A stretch of DNA of 64,000 nt from Monocercomonoides exilis (lineage: Eukaryota > Preaxostyla > Oxymonadida > Polymastigidae). Position numbers and translations under genes: made by a program. A model generated the notes under the pieces. The model ran no database searches. It was not told the DNA's origin and saw only the letters and a list, made by a program, of their open reading frames with translations. The DNA lies in NCBI GenBank assembly GCA_001643675.2, contig LSRY02000058.1:1-64000 (forward strand), given 5' to 3'. Of this stretch, positions 54,334 through 64,000 are shown piece by piece. Numbering within the stretch: position 1 is the stretch's first letter; each line of letters opens with the position of its first letter.

Positions 54334-54892
54334 AAGACGTTTTTTCACATTTGCATTTCAAAAATTTTTTGATCATGAAAAAAAAATAATAAAAAATTTG
54401 AAATTTTTTATTTTTTAATTTTTGCTCTAAACGCATTTCCGCACATTTTTTACAAGCCACACGTTCATTAAACATCATATGCAACGTTAACATTGTGTTA
54501 TTTGTTAAGTTTGAGAAATGCTATATTATACTATTATGCCATATTGTGTTTTTTGATTAAAAAAAATTAAATGATAAGTGCATAATTGTTCTATGAAAAT
54601 GTTTGAAGTCAAATATTTTGTCCCAAATGATCAAAAATAAATAAAAAATTCCAAAGATCTTCATCAAAAACAAAAATTGACAAAAAATTTTTTTGTATGA
54701 ACGTTTAATACATATTCAAACATGGTTCAATATGCTATTTCTATTTTCAGTTTTCATTTATTGAGATACGCCAATTAAAAAAAATGTCCGGATAAAAAAA
54801 TTGTCCGGATAAAAAAAATGTCCGGATAAAAAAAATGTCCGGATAAAAAAATTGTCCGGATAAAAAAATTGTCCGGATAAAAAAACCACCCT

Positions 54893-55251
54893 ATGTTGGA
54901 AAAATTATAATCCATGTCTATTCCAGTGTGTCGATAGAGTCTCCTGTCACAGATTTTACTCCAAACATGACACTATTTTCGATAATTTCGAAATATGTCA
55001 AATTAATTTTTGATGGTTCAAATTATTTGTTGGTTCGATCAACAAGAAAAAAAAGATTGGATTAATTCTTTTTTGCAGCAAGCAAATTCATTTATTCTTC
55101 CTTTTTCATTTTTGCATCCGATTAATATAAAGTGCAGCATTTGTCGTTGAATCTATTAGCACTCTAGTCTGGAGATTAATAAAGATGTTTGTATTTGTCG
55201 ATTATCTTATAAGAAAAATTGGTATTGTTTTTCAAATACCCAGAACACATA
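54893..55251. other. 5' flank of the first paralogue
   Basis: Sequence from about 55020 on is recognisably similar to the flank of the second paralogue (AATAAAGATGTTTGTATTTGT and CCCAGAACACATAATG in both). The duplication therefore included upstream DNA that may hold the promoter. Confidence 0.6.
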
Positions 55252-56718
55252 ATGGACGAAGTGAGTGTAGTCAATAATGTTGGGGAAAAAGATTGTGATG
55301 GAGAAGAAGAAGAATTCAAGACAGAGCTTGCAGAAAAGTTCACAAGTTTGAGAATATTTTTCTTGATTGGACTTTCAAGTTTGATTATTTTTGTGATTTA
55401 AAAGAATTGCTTGATGAACTGGAAGATTGTGATGGGAATGAGCAAAAACAGATAATCGATGAAATGAACGGACTAATGGACAAGATGGACGAAGAGGAAC
55501 TCAGATCTGTATTCACAATTGAAAATTTCGACAAAATCGATGAAATGATCGAAGAAAGTAAATTGACTTTTAAAAATGCTATTTTGCTGATGAAACGTAT
55601 TGGATATTGGAATGAGTTGAAAGACATATTGCGTTATCCTTTTGAAAATTCTCTGTTGAGCAAAAGATTTGAGAATATGATTCTTGAAGAAGACGAGAAA
55701 AAAGAAGAAAAGGATGAAAAGCTTCTTATTGATCTTTGTGAATGCTATATTTTTATCAGCTATTTCATATCATGGAAATTGCTTTCAATTTGCATACACA
55801 ATTTTCTGAAAGCAGCATCAAACAAGGAAGAAAACGAAGAAGCAAAAGAAGAAGTGGAAATGGCGTTATTTGTATTGAGAAGTGTTAATGTTTCTGTATG
55901 AGCACTTCTTTTTCATTTTAATTCCATTTATTCATATGAATATAATTTTTCGTTAGTACATTAAAAACGAATCTTATTTAAATGAGATCAAAGAAATCAT
56001 CAAATATCATCAGGAACATCGTAACTTGACGCAACTTGCGTATCAATCAGTATGGAAGTTTTTGATACACGGATTATTTCTTAAAAGAAGCTTGGAAGAA
56101 GTTATTGTGAATGAACTGCATTTTTCAAGAGAAGCCAAAAGCGAAATGGAAGCTTTGATAAAATGTATTGATTGGAGGAAGAAAGAAGAGGAAATGAGCA
56201 GAGAAGAAGCAAAAGAAGCAAATATTGTCAAGGGATGGACCAGAACATTGACGTTTTTCTTTAATTTATGCCAATTGTTTAATGAAGAGATCTTCGATCT
56301 TATTGAGACTATTGTTCGAGTGATCAGAATTGCAAAGGATAATTTTGGAGATGTGATCAGCTGGTGCATTTGTTCCTTGAAGTATGCAGCGGGAAGAAAA
56401 CATGTGATAATTGAAGACTTGTTGAAGAGCGGAGCGGTTGATATATTTTTGGAGGAAATTCAGCAAATAGCAATTGAAGACTCCAATGCATGTTATTGTT
56501 TGGAATTCTTTGTTGCACTTTCCAGAAGATTGAAAAGAAATACAAATGATGAGATCGACGAAGCGAAAAGAAAAGAATTGAAAAGGAAAATGTTTGAAAA
56601 GATGGAAGAAGAAGGATACGAAGATTACATTCTCAAATTTCAGCTGTCCAATGTTAATGAGATGTTAGGAGATGATAATTTGGTTACAACATATGAAGAT
56701 TTTTTTGTGCGTGCATAA
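55252..56718 (+). CDS. oxymonad multi-copy charged helical protein, paralogue 1
   Basis: Exons 55252-55345, 55405-55895 and 55957-56718 give 448 residues; introns are 59 and 61 bp with GT-AG ends. Splicing yields KFTKLLDELEDCDGNEQKQ across the first junction. Further landmarks are KIDEMIEESKLTFKNAILLM, KAASNKEENEEAKEEVEMAL, YLNEIKEIIKYHQEHRNLT, IVNELHFSREAKSEME and KRKMFEKMEEEGYED. I recall many near-copies of this sequence in Monocercomonoides. Its function is unknown to me. It is all alpha-helical and acidic, and the repeat-like helical segments suggest an armadillo/HEAT-type solenoid (inference). There is no signal peptide or membrane segment. The second paralogue lies 1.8 kb away, pointing toward this one. 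Confidence 0.85.
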
Positions 56719-57120
56719 AAAGAATATTCTTTTCGATTCTGTTCGTTTTATTGAAGTCTCAGAAAAGCAGAAGAAGAATGGAGTGAAATGGAAACATGAT
56801 TAGAATAGGAGGACCGCAGAAAATAAGCAAACGAAAGAAAATGAAGAAAAAAGAAGAGAAGAGATTTCATTCTGAAATAATATCTTCGTTTGAACAATAA
56901 GAATAATCAACACAATTTGTGAATTCTTCATTCATTTCAGTCGGTCTTCTCATTATCGTCTTCTTCATCTGCTTCCATCTCGCTCAAACAATCATTCACT
57001 TGCACAACATCAGTGGTCATTTAATCAATCAATCCATCTTCTTCTTCTTCTTCTGTTTCACTCTTATCTCCTCTTCCTTCTCAGAATTAACCATCCAATT
57101 CCATTTCACGCATCGATTCT
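56719..57120. other. spacer with possible small exon
   Basis: After the TTTCAG near 56940 the plus strand reads SVFSLSSSSSASISLKQSF and a TAA follows. This could be an exon of the gene ending at 57390. Otherwise the sequence is non-coding. Confidence 0.3.
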
Positions 57121-57121
57121 G

Positions 57122-57390
57122 AGAATTCGTCTGAGAGTCTGCAAGATCAGCTTTCAACTCACCTTTCTAAGCCAAAAGGCAAAACCGATGAAAACACCGA
57201 AAAGGAAGCCTGGAAAGAAAACAGCACATCTGATGGTGAGACATCTGCATCTGCATTGCCTGCTGATCTGCCAACTGCAAGTCAAGAATTAGCAACCACT
57301 CCGGCCACGGAATTCAAGAAAGAAAATGCTCTGAATCTGATAAACGAACTGGCAGAGTTGAAGGGTCTTATTAATGGGTTCTCGCTGTGA
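57122..57390 (+). CDS. 3' exon of an unrecognised hydrophilic protein
   Basis: The plus strand reads SSESLQDQLSTHLSKPKGKT, ENTEKEAWKENSTSDGE, ASQELATTPATEFKKENALN and LINELAELKGLINGFSL, with a TGA at 57388. Amino-acid composition is normal and local GC is higher than in the flanks. The upstream limit is unclear: a CTTCTCAG acceptor lies at 57073-57080, but this frame then has a TAA, so the exon may start at the CTGAG at 57118-57122. No start codon or family is recognised. Confidence 0.4.
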
Positions 57391-57581
57391 AATTTTCCTC
57401 ACATCAAAATTATAATTTTTACAAACATTGTGTATGTAGAGAAATCTTTCTAATTTGTGTGAAAAGTTCCATTGTCTTATTTTATGTGTGATTATGTTTT
57501 CATATCTTACAAAATTTGCACCTCACTCAATTATATCTTTGCAAAATATTTTTTCTTCGCAATTATTTCAATCGTTGTTTT

Positions 57582-57887
57582 TCATCTGTTATTGAAACAC
57601 TTGTTTCTGTGAAATATTGACTTTTGTCCATTTTTTCCAACGTTTGTTTCCATTTTGAGCAAATTTGAAAACAAGCATTTGAAAATTGATAGCAGGTTTG
57701 ATTCAAGAGTCAAATTAGCAATCCAAGTGAACAAAAGATGAATGAAAATTGAGATTTTTTTAATGCAAGAAAGTGCTCCACACAAATTGAAGATTGCATC
57801 TTCATACTCTTTCTTTTCATTATCATCCTCTTCATCTTCTAATTTCTCATTATGATTTGACTGAAAAGTTTCTTGTGAAAAAGGCAA
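57582..57887 (-). CDS. possible exon, minus strand
   Basis: The frame from about 57887 reads FSQETFQSNHNEKLEDEEDD, then KKEYEDAIFNLCGALSCIKK, and becomes hydrophobic and AT-rich. The first 50 codons look coding; the rest may be intron. Confidence 0.25.
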   Translation of the reverse strand: MPFSQETFQSNHNEKLEDEEDDNEKKEYEDAIFNLCGALSCIKKISIFIHLLFTWIANLTLESNLLSIFKCLFSNLLKMETNVGKNGQKSIFHRNKCFNNR

Positions 57888-58110
57888 GAAGAAGTTTATG
57901 AAGAAAGAAAAAAGCTTTCCGAATGAAAGAAAAAGAGGGAATGAAAAATGAAGTCAGACTGAAGAGGAAGAGGAAGTGGGATTGTTTTTTGTTTTTGAAG
58001 TTGAGAATCAAGAATTAGTCACAAATAATCAAAAGAAAGTTTTTCTTTTTCGTGTTCATCTCAAAAAATCTCTTATTCATTTTCTCTCTTTTCGTTTCTC
58101 TTCATCTGTT

Positions 58111-58227
58111 CAGAAAAAACATTTGTGTTTCAAAGAAATTAAAGAAGAGGCAAATGAACCCAACGAACAAGAAAGAAAATATCATCAATTCTTGAAACTT
58201 GTGAATAGATGGGATATTAAGAGATAA
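58111..58227 (+). CDS. possible terminal exon, plus strand
   Basis: After an acceptor-like TTCATCTGTTCAG the frame reads HLCFKEIKEEANEPNEQERK then YHQFLKLVNRWDIKR and stops at a TAA at 58225. An upstream open stretch from 57976 may be part of the gene. The family is unknown. Confidence 0.3.
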   Translation, partial: QKKHLCFKEIKEEANEPNEQERKYHQFLKLVNRWDIKR

Positions 58228-58567
58228 TTATTTTTTCCAAAGAAAAGAAGGAATTGAATGTTGATATTTCATATTTTTTTCGCTTTACAGAATTTCAAAG
58301 AAATGAAAAAGAAAAAAATATAAAACAAACTTTACGTTTGTTGAATGTGATATGATACTGAATGAAAAATAAACAAAATTTTTGAGTTACAGAATAAATA
58401 ACTTTTCATTTTCTCAGGCATTTACACCAGTTGCTGATAATTCATCAGGCAATCCAATAAAAAATTTCAATTGAAGAAGGCTGCAAACTGCTATTTGCAG
58501 ATGAAGGAAATAATCAAAATACAAAAATTGAAAATCAGAGAAACAAAATGTGAAGCATCTCATTTTC

Positions 58568-60092
58568 TCAAATATTCACAAAATAATCAGAAATATTCAA
58601 TGATAACATTAAATGAAAATTTGCGTTTTGAAAATCAATTGTTCCATAAAAGCTTGCGATTGTATCTTCGTGTCCTTCTTCTTCCATCTTTTCAAATACC
58701 TTTCTGTTCATCTCTTTTCTTTTCACTTCTTCCATTTCATCATCCGTCTTTCCTTCCAATCTTCCTGAAATTGCTAAAACAGTATCCAAGCAATAACGCA
58801 CATTTTCATCTTCTAATGTTGGCTGATAAAGTTCTTCAAAAACAACATCAATTGCCCCTCCTTTCAACAAATCATCATTTTTCACAGGCTCGCTTCTTGC
58901 TGCAAATCTAAGGAAATCAATGCATTCGCCGCAAATTCCTCTATGAATATCCTTTGCTGCTCGATATAATTCAACAATGCTGCCTATGAACCTAATAAAT
59001 TCTTCATTCCGCAATTTGCATTGGGATATGTTTTCCATAATTATATCAAACCATCTCAAGATTACAATCTCTTCTTTCGCTTCTTTTCCTCTTCTTTCCT
59101 CTTCTTTCTCTTTCTTCCAATTCACATTTCTTGTCAACTCTTCCAGTTCCTTTATTGCCTCTCTCACAAAATGCAGCTCATTCACAATTACAGCTTCCAA
59201 ATTTTTATCTTTATCAAACCTGTTCATCAAAAACTGCCAAGCAGACTGATAAGCAAGTCGTGTCAGATTGTGATGTTCTTGGTGATGTTGGATAATATCT
59301 TTGATCTCATTCAGATACAATTCCTCTGATATTTCCTTGTAAAAAAAAATAAAAATAAAAACCAGAAAATTAAATAAAATTGGACAATAATCACATACAC
59401 AATATCCATAGCCGTTCAATGCAAGTAAGGCCATTTCCACTTCTTCCTTTGCTTCTTCGTTTTCTTCCTTGTTTGATGCTGCTTTCATAATACATGGTAG
59501 GCAAATTGATATCAATTTCGATGATGTGGAAAAGCTGACTGAAAGACACCATTTGCAAAGATCAATTAGAAGCTTTTCATCCTTTTTTTCTTTTTTCCAA
59601 TCTTCTTCAACAATCATCTCCCGGATTCTTTGGCTCAGTTCAGAAAATTCAAAAGAATAATACCAAGCGTTTTTCAACTCTATCCAATACGCAACACGTT
59701 TTATCAACATCCGAACATTTTCCATTCGGATTTTCTTCTCTTCAATCATTTCATCGATTTTGTTAAACAGTTCTTTTGTGAAAACGGATAGAAATTCTTC
59801 TCTGCGCATGTCTTCCATAATTTTATTCATTTCTAGGATTTTCTGTTTCTGTTCATTCTCATTGCAATTTTCCACTTTATGAAATATTTCTTTAATAAAA
59901 ATTGAAAAAGAAATATAAAAAAAAATTTTTTTTTCCCCCAAAGTATTGAAAGTTCAATCAAGAAAAAAAAATGCTCGAACTTGTAAACTTTTCTGTAAGC
60001 TCTGTCTTCAATTCTCCTTCTTCTTTGTCATCACAATCTTCTTCTTCTTCCTTTTCTTCTTTAACGCTACAGACCGAACTTACTTCGTTCAT
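58568..60092 (-). CDS. oxymonad multi-copy charged helical protein, paralogue 2
   Basis: Exons 60092-59981, 59889-59399 and 59335-58568 give 456 residues; introns are 91 and 63 bp. The 63-bp intron happens to be open in frame, so an unspliced reading would include a false hydrophobic insert (FNFLVFIFIFF). Exon 2 is 491 nt, exactly as in paralogue 1, and both intron positions and phases are conserved. Landmarks are NENEQKQKILEMNKIMEDM, KIDEMIEEKKIRMENVRMLI, KAASNKEENEEAKEEVEMAL, YLNEIKDIIQHHQEHHNLT and KVFEKMEEEGHED. Its extra C-terminal end reads FHLMLSLNISDYFVNI, which I recall as the usual family ending, so paralogue 1 is the diverged or shortened copy. Function unknown. Confidence 0.85.
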
Positions 60093-61025
60093 TATGTGTT
60101 CTGGGAAAATGAAAGGAATGCTAAATATACAACAAGTTAATCAACAAATACAAACATCTTTATTTATCTCCAGGATAGAAAGTTAACAGTGCTGCAACAA
60201 ATGCTATGCTTTATATCAATCGGAAGCAAAAATGAGAAAGGAAGAATAAATGAATTTGCTTGCTGCAAACAAGAATTTATCCAATTTTTTTCTTGTTGAT
60301 CGAACCAACAGATAATTTATGGGAGATAATTTCTGACAAAAGTCATTTTCTTTTTGAAACAACATCTTTCCAATTTTGGAAATATTATTTCTATTTCATT
60401 GAAAAGGATAAATGTTCGGCCACTGACATTTTAAAGAAAAAAAGGTGTTTTTTTCTAATAGCGAAGCTGATTTTGATTGAAGGCAAATACAACAACGGTT
60501 TGTTTGCTTTAAGAATTTTGCAATTATTTTTATCCTTTCTTTTTCATTTCCAATTTTAAGATCATTCACAAGCTTACAGAAGAAGAAAGAATTGATTTGG
60601 CTAATATTAATACTGATTTTATTCAAAAGAATGCGATTCAACAGCAGGTGAAATACCAGAAGAGAAAGGAAAATCACTTTCAAAGCGAAACAAGCAATAA
60701 ATGCAAACATGCGAAGGATGGCTCCAGCACCAAAGATTTGCAGATTCATAATTGATGAAGCAACAACAACAACTGCAAACCATTTTCTTTGGTGTTTGTC
60801 AAAAGCTTTTAATTGCAAAAGCCATTTGATTTCAATTGAATGAAGATTGGATGTGGAAGTTAAAATAACCAATCTTCCAAGATGGATTCATCTTTGATTC
60901 AAAAGAGCAAACCTTTTTTTTTTCCATTCAGTTGCCAACGGTGGTGATGATATGAAAAAGAAATAAAATCAAGCGGATAATTCGTGTTGTTTCCATCAGA
61001 ACGAAGAGAGAGATTTTCTCATTTT
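60093..61025. other. flank of paralogue 2 and an uncertain hydrophobic frame
   Basis: 60093-60320 matches the 5' flank of paralogue 1 in inverted orientation. A minus-strand frame (60872-60396) carries hydrophobic helices (LRMFAFIACFALKVIFLSLL) after KWLLQLKAFDKHQRKWFAVV. It could be a membrane protein fragment but has no confident borders. Confidence 0.35.
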
Positions 61026-61175
61026 TTATTGCTCAAAATGCCCTTCAGTGTCAAAGTAATCTTCTTTGAGCCAGTCAGAAATTCTTCTTTGGACTTCAAT
61101 GTCCACATCTGAAATCGATTGCATTAAAAAAGCGAAAGGATACCCATTCAAATACGTTATCACTCCTTTATTTTT
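61026..61175 (-). CDS. terminal exon of an unrecognised gene
   Basis: The acceptor CTTTCAG ends at 61176. The exon of 50 codons reads KNKGVITYLNGYPFAF, MQSISDVDIEVQRRIS and DWLKEDYFDTEGHFEQ and ends in TAA. It is cleanly open with normal composition. Upstream exons were not located. A plus-strand stretch at 61214-61285 (MPQLLRRERDAEALFEEIPE) overlaps the presumed intron. Confidence 0.4.
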   Translation of the reverse strand, partial: KNKGVITYLNGYPFAFLMQSISDVDIEVQRRISDWLKEDYFDTEGHFEQ

Positions 61176-61435
61176 CTGAAAGCTTCATAATTATTGAAGC
61201 GTTGTAGGTTCATATGCCTCAACTGTTAAGACGAGAAAGAGATGCAGAAGCGCTTTTTGAAGAAATACCAGAAGCAGATTGATGTTTCATTTTTCTTCAC
61301 ATTTATCGCATTCATCCAATTCTCGCGGAGAAATCAAATACAAATATCCTCAAAAACCATTTCTTTTTATTTCGAACTCAACATTCTTCTAGTCAATCAA
61401 CGGAAAGATTCCATTCTTTTTTCCTCAGCCATTTT

Positions 61436-63133
61436 TCACCAAACACTCATCAATAACATTGGAATCAACTTCATTCGTTTTCTCTCCTCTTTTTCTGTTT
61501 CGAAGAAAGGATGAGAGAAAATACAAATAGCAGAGAATAAAAGGCATAAGCCAATTTGCACAAGATCATTATAACTGCAGAAATGAGGACGCATTGTGAA
61601 AAGTTCATTTCTATCGGAATCTTTTGAACATGAATTATTTTCTGCTGTTATGGAAATGAACGAAGCATAGAGTTGGTTCCTTATCTTCAGCATTCTTTCA
61701 ATTTCTTCTTCCTCTTCTTCTTCCACAAATTTCATAATTCCTCTCTCTTCCTCGAGTTCCTCATTCATCTCCAAACCATCTGTCGATATTTGCACCTGTT
61801 CCACATCTTTCCTCACTTCATCTGAACAACCATCTGAAGTTATCTCCAAAGACCCATCTGCTGCTTCTTCTTCTGCTCTTGATATCTCCTCTTGGATGCC
61901 ATCGGATGGAGAAGAACTACACAATTCTGGTTCTTCTGAATGCTGCTTGTCTGCACCCGCCTCAGCCTCTGCCTTCACAAACCTCAGCCGACTCAGCCCA
62001 AGCGCCTCCACAGCCAGAGGTGCCATCGCTTCTTCCAGCTTCCCCTGTTTCTCTTTGATTCTCTCCACAAACTTTCTGTGCGCTGTCGGATACCAGCCTT
62101 TCTCCTCATTCCCATCACCTCCCTCTCTCCCTCCATCTTTGCCTCCATCTTCTTCTCCCTTTTCTTCTCCCTCTTCACCATTCCCATTTCCTTCCTCCAC
62201 CTCTTCTCTCCCATCTAGCATCGCCAGAGCAATCGCTTCTGGAAATAGAACCACATCCTCCATCCTCAGCCCCGCAGCCAGCATTCCCTTCTCCACAATC
62301 TCCCCCGCTTCACACAATGCAACCATTCGCCCCATCACTTCGTCTTCCAGCTTTACCACCACACGCATCGAATGCGGTGATAGTCATATCTGCAGCGACG
62401 GGCCAAACAGGTTACAGATCGAGAGGAACGCATTCACATCTGCCGCTGCAAAGATCCGCTTGCTCCCCGACTTCGTGCCCACCGACGCTGCAAGCGAAGG
62501 AAGCGGCGCCACCAGCGGAACCGAAAGCATCGCCGAAAGCGCCACATCGTATGCACACACAACACCCCCATACAGCACCCCCCGCCGAGCCACAACATAT
62601 CCCCGCAGCGTCTGCAGTGCCCGTGGCGACAGCAGCCTGTGCCGCCCATACACCCCAGCTGCCTCTGGCACCACAATCCGCAGCCGCCTCTCGATATCGT
62701 CCATCGCTCCTGCCGACGAGTATGATGCAGCCACTGCCGAGGCATCTGAATGGTCAATTGAAGTAGCTGATGAAGAAGATGATGGCTGATCATCTTCTGC
62801 TGCCTTCTTCTCTTCACTTCTCCGCCTCCGGAATGGCGAAGTTGATCGGAGGGCTGCTCCAGTTGAAGAAGACGATGAAGACGATGAAGACGAAGGCGCC
62901 GAGCGAAGAAAGAACTACTGTACTTCGAAGGAAACAAGAAGCTTTTTCAGACACCCCACCACGTCTGCAGGCAGCTCCATCGGTGACGCAAACGCAATAT
63001 CCATATTCGGATCAGAAAGATCAACCAGTAGAGAAAGCTCGCTGTTTTCAAGTGGAGGGAAAAGGATGGAAAAAAGTTTCTTCAGGTGAGGAGTTGAAAT
63101 GAGAAGAAAAAAGGGAAGAAGGAGCAAAATCAA
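61436..63133 (-). pseudogene. IQCH-like protein with ATP-grasp-type core, broken by stops
   Basis: The N-terminal piece (63133-62915) ends SPMELPADVVGCLKKLL. A Ser/Arg-rich piece follows, then RLRIVVPEAAG, LLSPRALQTLRGYVVARRG, YGGVVCAYDVALSAMLSVP, LVAPLPSLAASVGTKSGSKR and IFAAADVN. After a TGA (62386-62384) come RVVVKLEDEVMGRMVALCE and later GWYPTAHRKFVERIKEKQG. This order (VPE, SPKAL, GG...DDLA.AdmL.IPILG, TKSGSKR.F..A.V, FKMD.E.GG.GTA.C) is what I know of IQCH, a flagellum-associated family. The stretch that should link SKR.F to the FKMD block is shortened here. Both breaks (TAG at 62917-62915 and the TGA) are in the same frame, so they may be introns I cannot place. Local GC is well above the window average. 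The C-terminus after KEKQG is acidic, with one late hydrophobic segment. Confidence 0.55.
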
Positions 63134-63300
63134 TGAAAACTAAATTAATCGATTCGTCAAGCATCAAGCGAATTTATTGAGAGAAAAATGAAAAGAAATA
63201 TTTAGAAATGGAGTGTGCTGTAATTACTATTATTTGTTCATTCTGTTGGATTAAGGCAAAAAATCCACAGCTGCCTTGAGGCATCAGAAAATTTCACAAA

Positions 63301-63539
63301 ATGTTTGCCATTCCAACCTCAAAATCAAAAGTCTGTGAAGCTCCAATTCCAGATGAAAGAAACATTCGCTGGATTTGGGTAAGTTTTATTTCCTATCTTT
63401 ATTTTCCATTCGAAAAACAGACATTTTCATTTTCTGAATAAAACATCATTGTTCAACAAGTTTATTAGTTTCTTCTTCGTTTCCATTTTCATTTCTGGAT
63501 CAGATGCAAAACGCGAAGAAAATTAATCAGATAACGTGA
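63301..63539 (+). CDS. possible tiny two-exon gene or first exon
   Basis: ATG at 63301 begins FAIPTSKSKVCEAPIPDERN then IRWIW, directly followed by a consensus donor GTAAGT at 63379. An acceptor TTCTGGATCAG at 63503 could join QNAKKINQIT and TGA. Only the first exon and donor are convincing. The protein would be 37 residues, or the real second exon lies elsewhere. Confidence 0.3.
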
Positions 63540-64000
63540 ATGAAGAAGAGGATAATGAAGATAAAGAGGAAGAAGATGATGATTGATGGGATTAGAACTG
63601 AAATCGAAGGCACAGCTGCACGAAAACATAAAAGTCAATGAATTCCTTGGAGATGAAGATGAGAGTGGACGAGAATGAATGGAATGAGATGGATGTGTTG
63701 ATGCGACAATTTAGAAGAGGTGCAAAATTGTCGATGTTCATTGGAAGATGCTGATGTCGCTGGTGATGGTGAAGCTGCAATGGAACCTTTTACAATTTAA
63801 ATAAAAAAACCGATGTGAAATGCGAAAATAGAGAAGCGAAGCACTGCAATGAATTTGGAAGATGGCACATGAAGAATATTCGAATAAGTGAACAATTTTT
63901 AGTTAATTTGATTCCTAACTTGATCCTGAATTTGACAAACTTCGAATGATAATCATATTGTTTGCACATAATGGATAGAACTTCGAAGAATGAAACCTAG
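63540..64000. other. right edge, no gene supported
   Basis: GAA/GAT-rich sequence. A short plus-strand stretch near 63665-63753 (NEMDVLMRQFRRGAKLSMFI) could be an exon fragment. Confidence 0.4.

Larger units (their letters stand above)
51821..54892. mobile_element. Merlin element, 3.07 kb, with repeat-bearing termini
   Basis: Terminal inverted repeats 51821-52039 and 54624-54892 begin AGGGTGGTTTTTTTATCCGG. Each contains tandem copies of a roughly 17-bp unit with core ATCCGGACA: three copies on the left, six on the right. Inside are a MITE at 52103 and a broken Merlin transposase at 53344. I saw no clear 8-9 bp target duplication. Confidence 0.8.

Noticed and set aside
59336-59398. Hydrophobic, possibly membrane-spanning insert in paralogue 2
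   Set aside because: It is a 63-bp GT-AG intron with no stop in frame; the intron position matches paralogue 1.
63301-63539. Naming the 37-residue frame as a known small protein
   Set aside because: No family was recognised and the second exon is weak.

Overview
This is a gene-sparse, AT-rich nuclear window from a eukaryote. GT-AG introns of about 50-250 bp interrupt the best gene models. Proteins carry long Ser, Gln and Asp/Glu tracts encoded by GAA/GAT/GAG-type triplet runs, and much of the DNA is transposon debris. Three things point to an oxymonad (Preaxostyla), most like Monocercomonoides: two members of a charged, multi-copy protein family that I recall from that genus; two beta-helix surface-protein relics; and several eukaryotic Merlin, mariner and pogo transposases. 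The standard genetic code fits: open frames of more than 1000 and 2400 codons contain Gln codons but no TAA or TAG. This argues against Streblomastix, in which TAA and TAG encode Gln. The organism call is inference from pattern recall, with no database search.

Layout. 0.4-4.2 kb (-): a Ser/Gln-rich gene with a hydrophobic C-terminal part, read across several frames with one good intron. 4.3-5.3 kb (-): a broken beta-helix surface protein. 5.66-12.08 kb: a 6.4-kb element with about 0.6-kb inverted arms. It carries a three-exon gene in which an intact-looking ubiquitin-specific protease lies inside a transposase-like protein, and a compact pseudoknotted RNA candidate lies downstream of that gene. 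12.1-16.4 kb: gene fragments, including a second beta-helix relic. 16.9-34.2 kb: a 2-kb inverted duplication 12 kb apart, each arm holding a tRNA-Phe and a Merlin relic. A Tc1/mariner element, a mariner relic and a possible hAT relic lie between the arms, and the right arm runs into an intact Merlin transposase gene. 34.2-38.6 kb: nearly gene-free, with strong palindromes. 38.6-40.8 kb (-): a pogo-like relic. 41.9-51.1 kb (-): one three-exon gene for a protein of about 2,893 residues, Ser-rich with a C-terminal U1-type zinc finger. 51.8-54.9 kb: a second Merlin element with unusual repeat-bearing termini. 55.2-60.1 kb: two paralogous three-exon genes facing each other. 61-63.1 kb (-): an exon of an unknown gene and a GC-richer, broken gene resembling IQCH.

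There is no operon-like organisation. Host genes are separated by transposon relics and by a family of roughly 255-bp MITEs, some of them nested inside larger elements. Exon borders are hand-called from splice motifs and phase. Several frame changes at runs of five identical bases could be assembly errors rather than real mutations.
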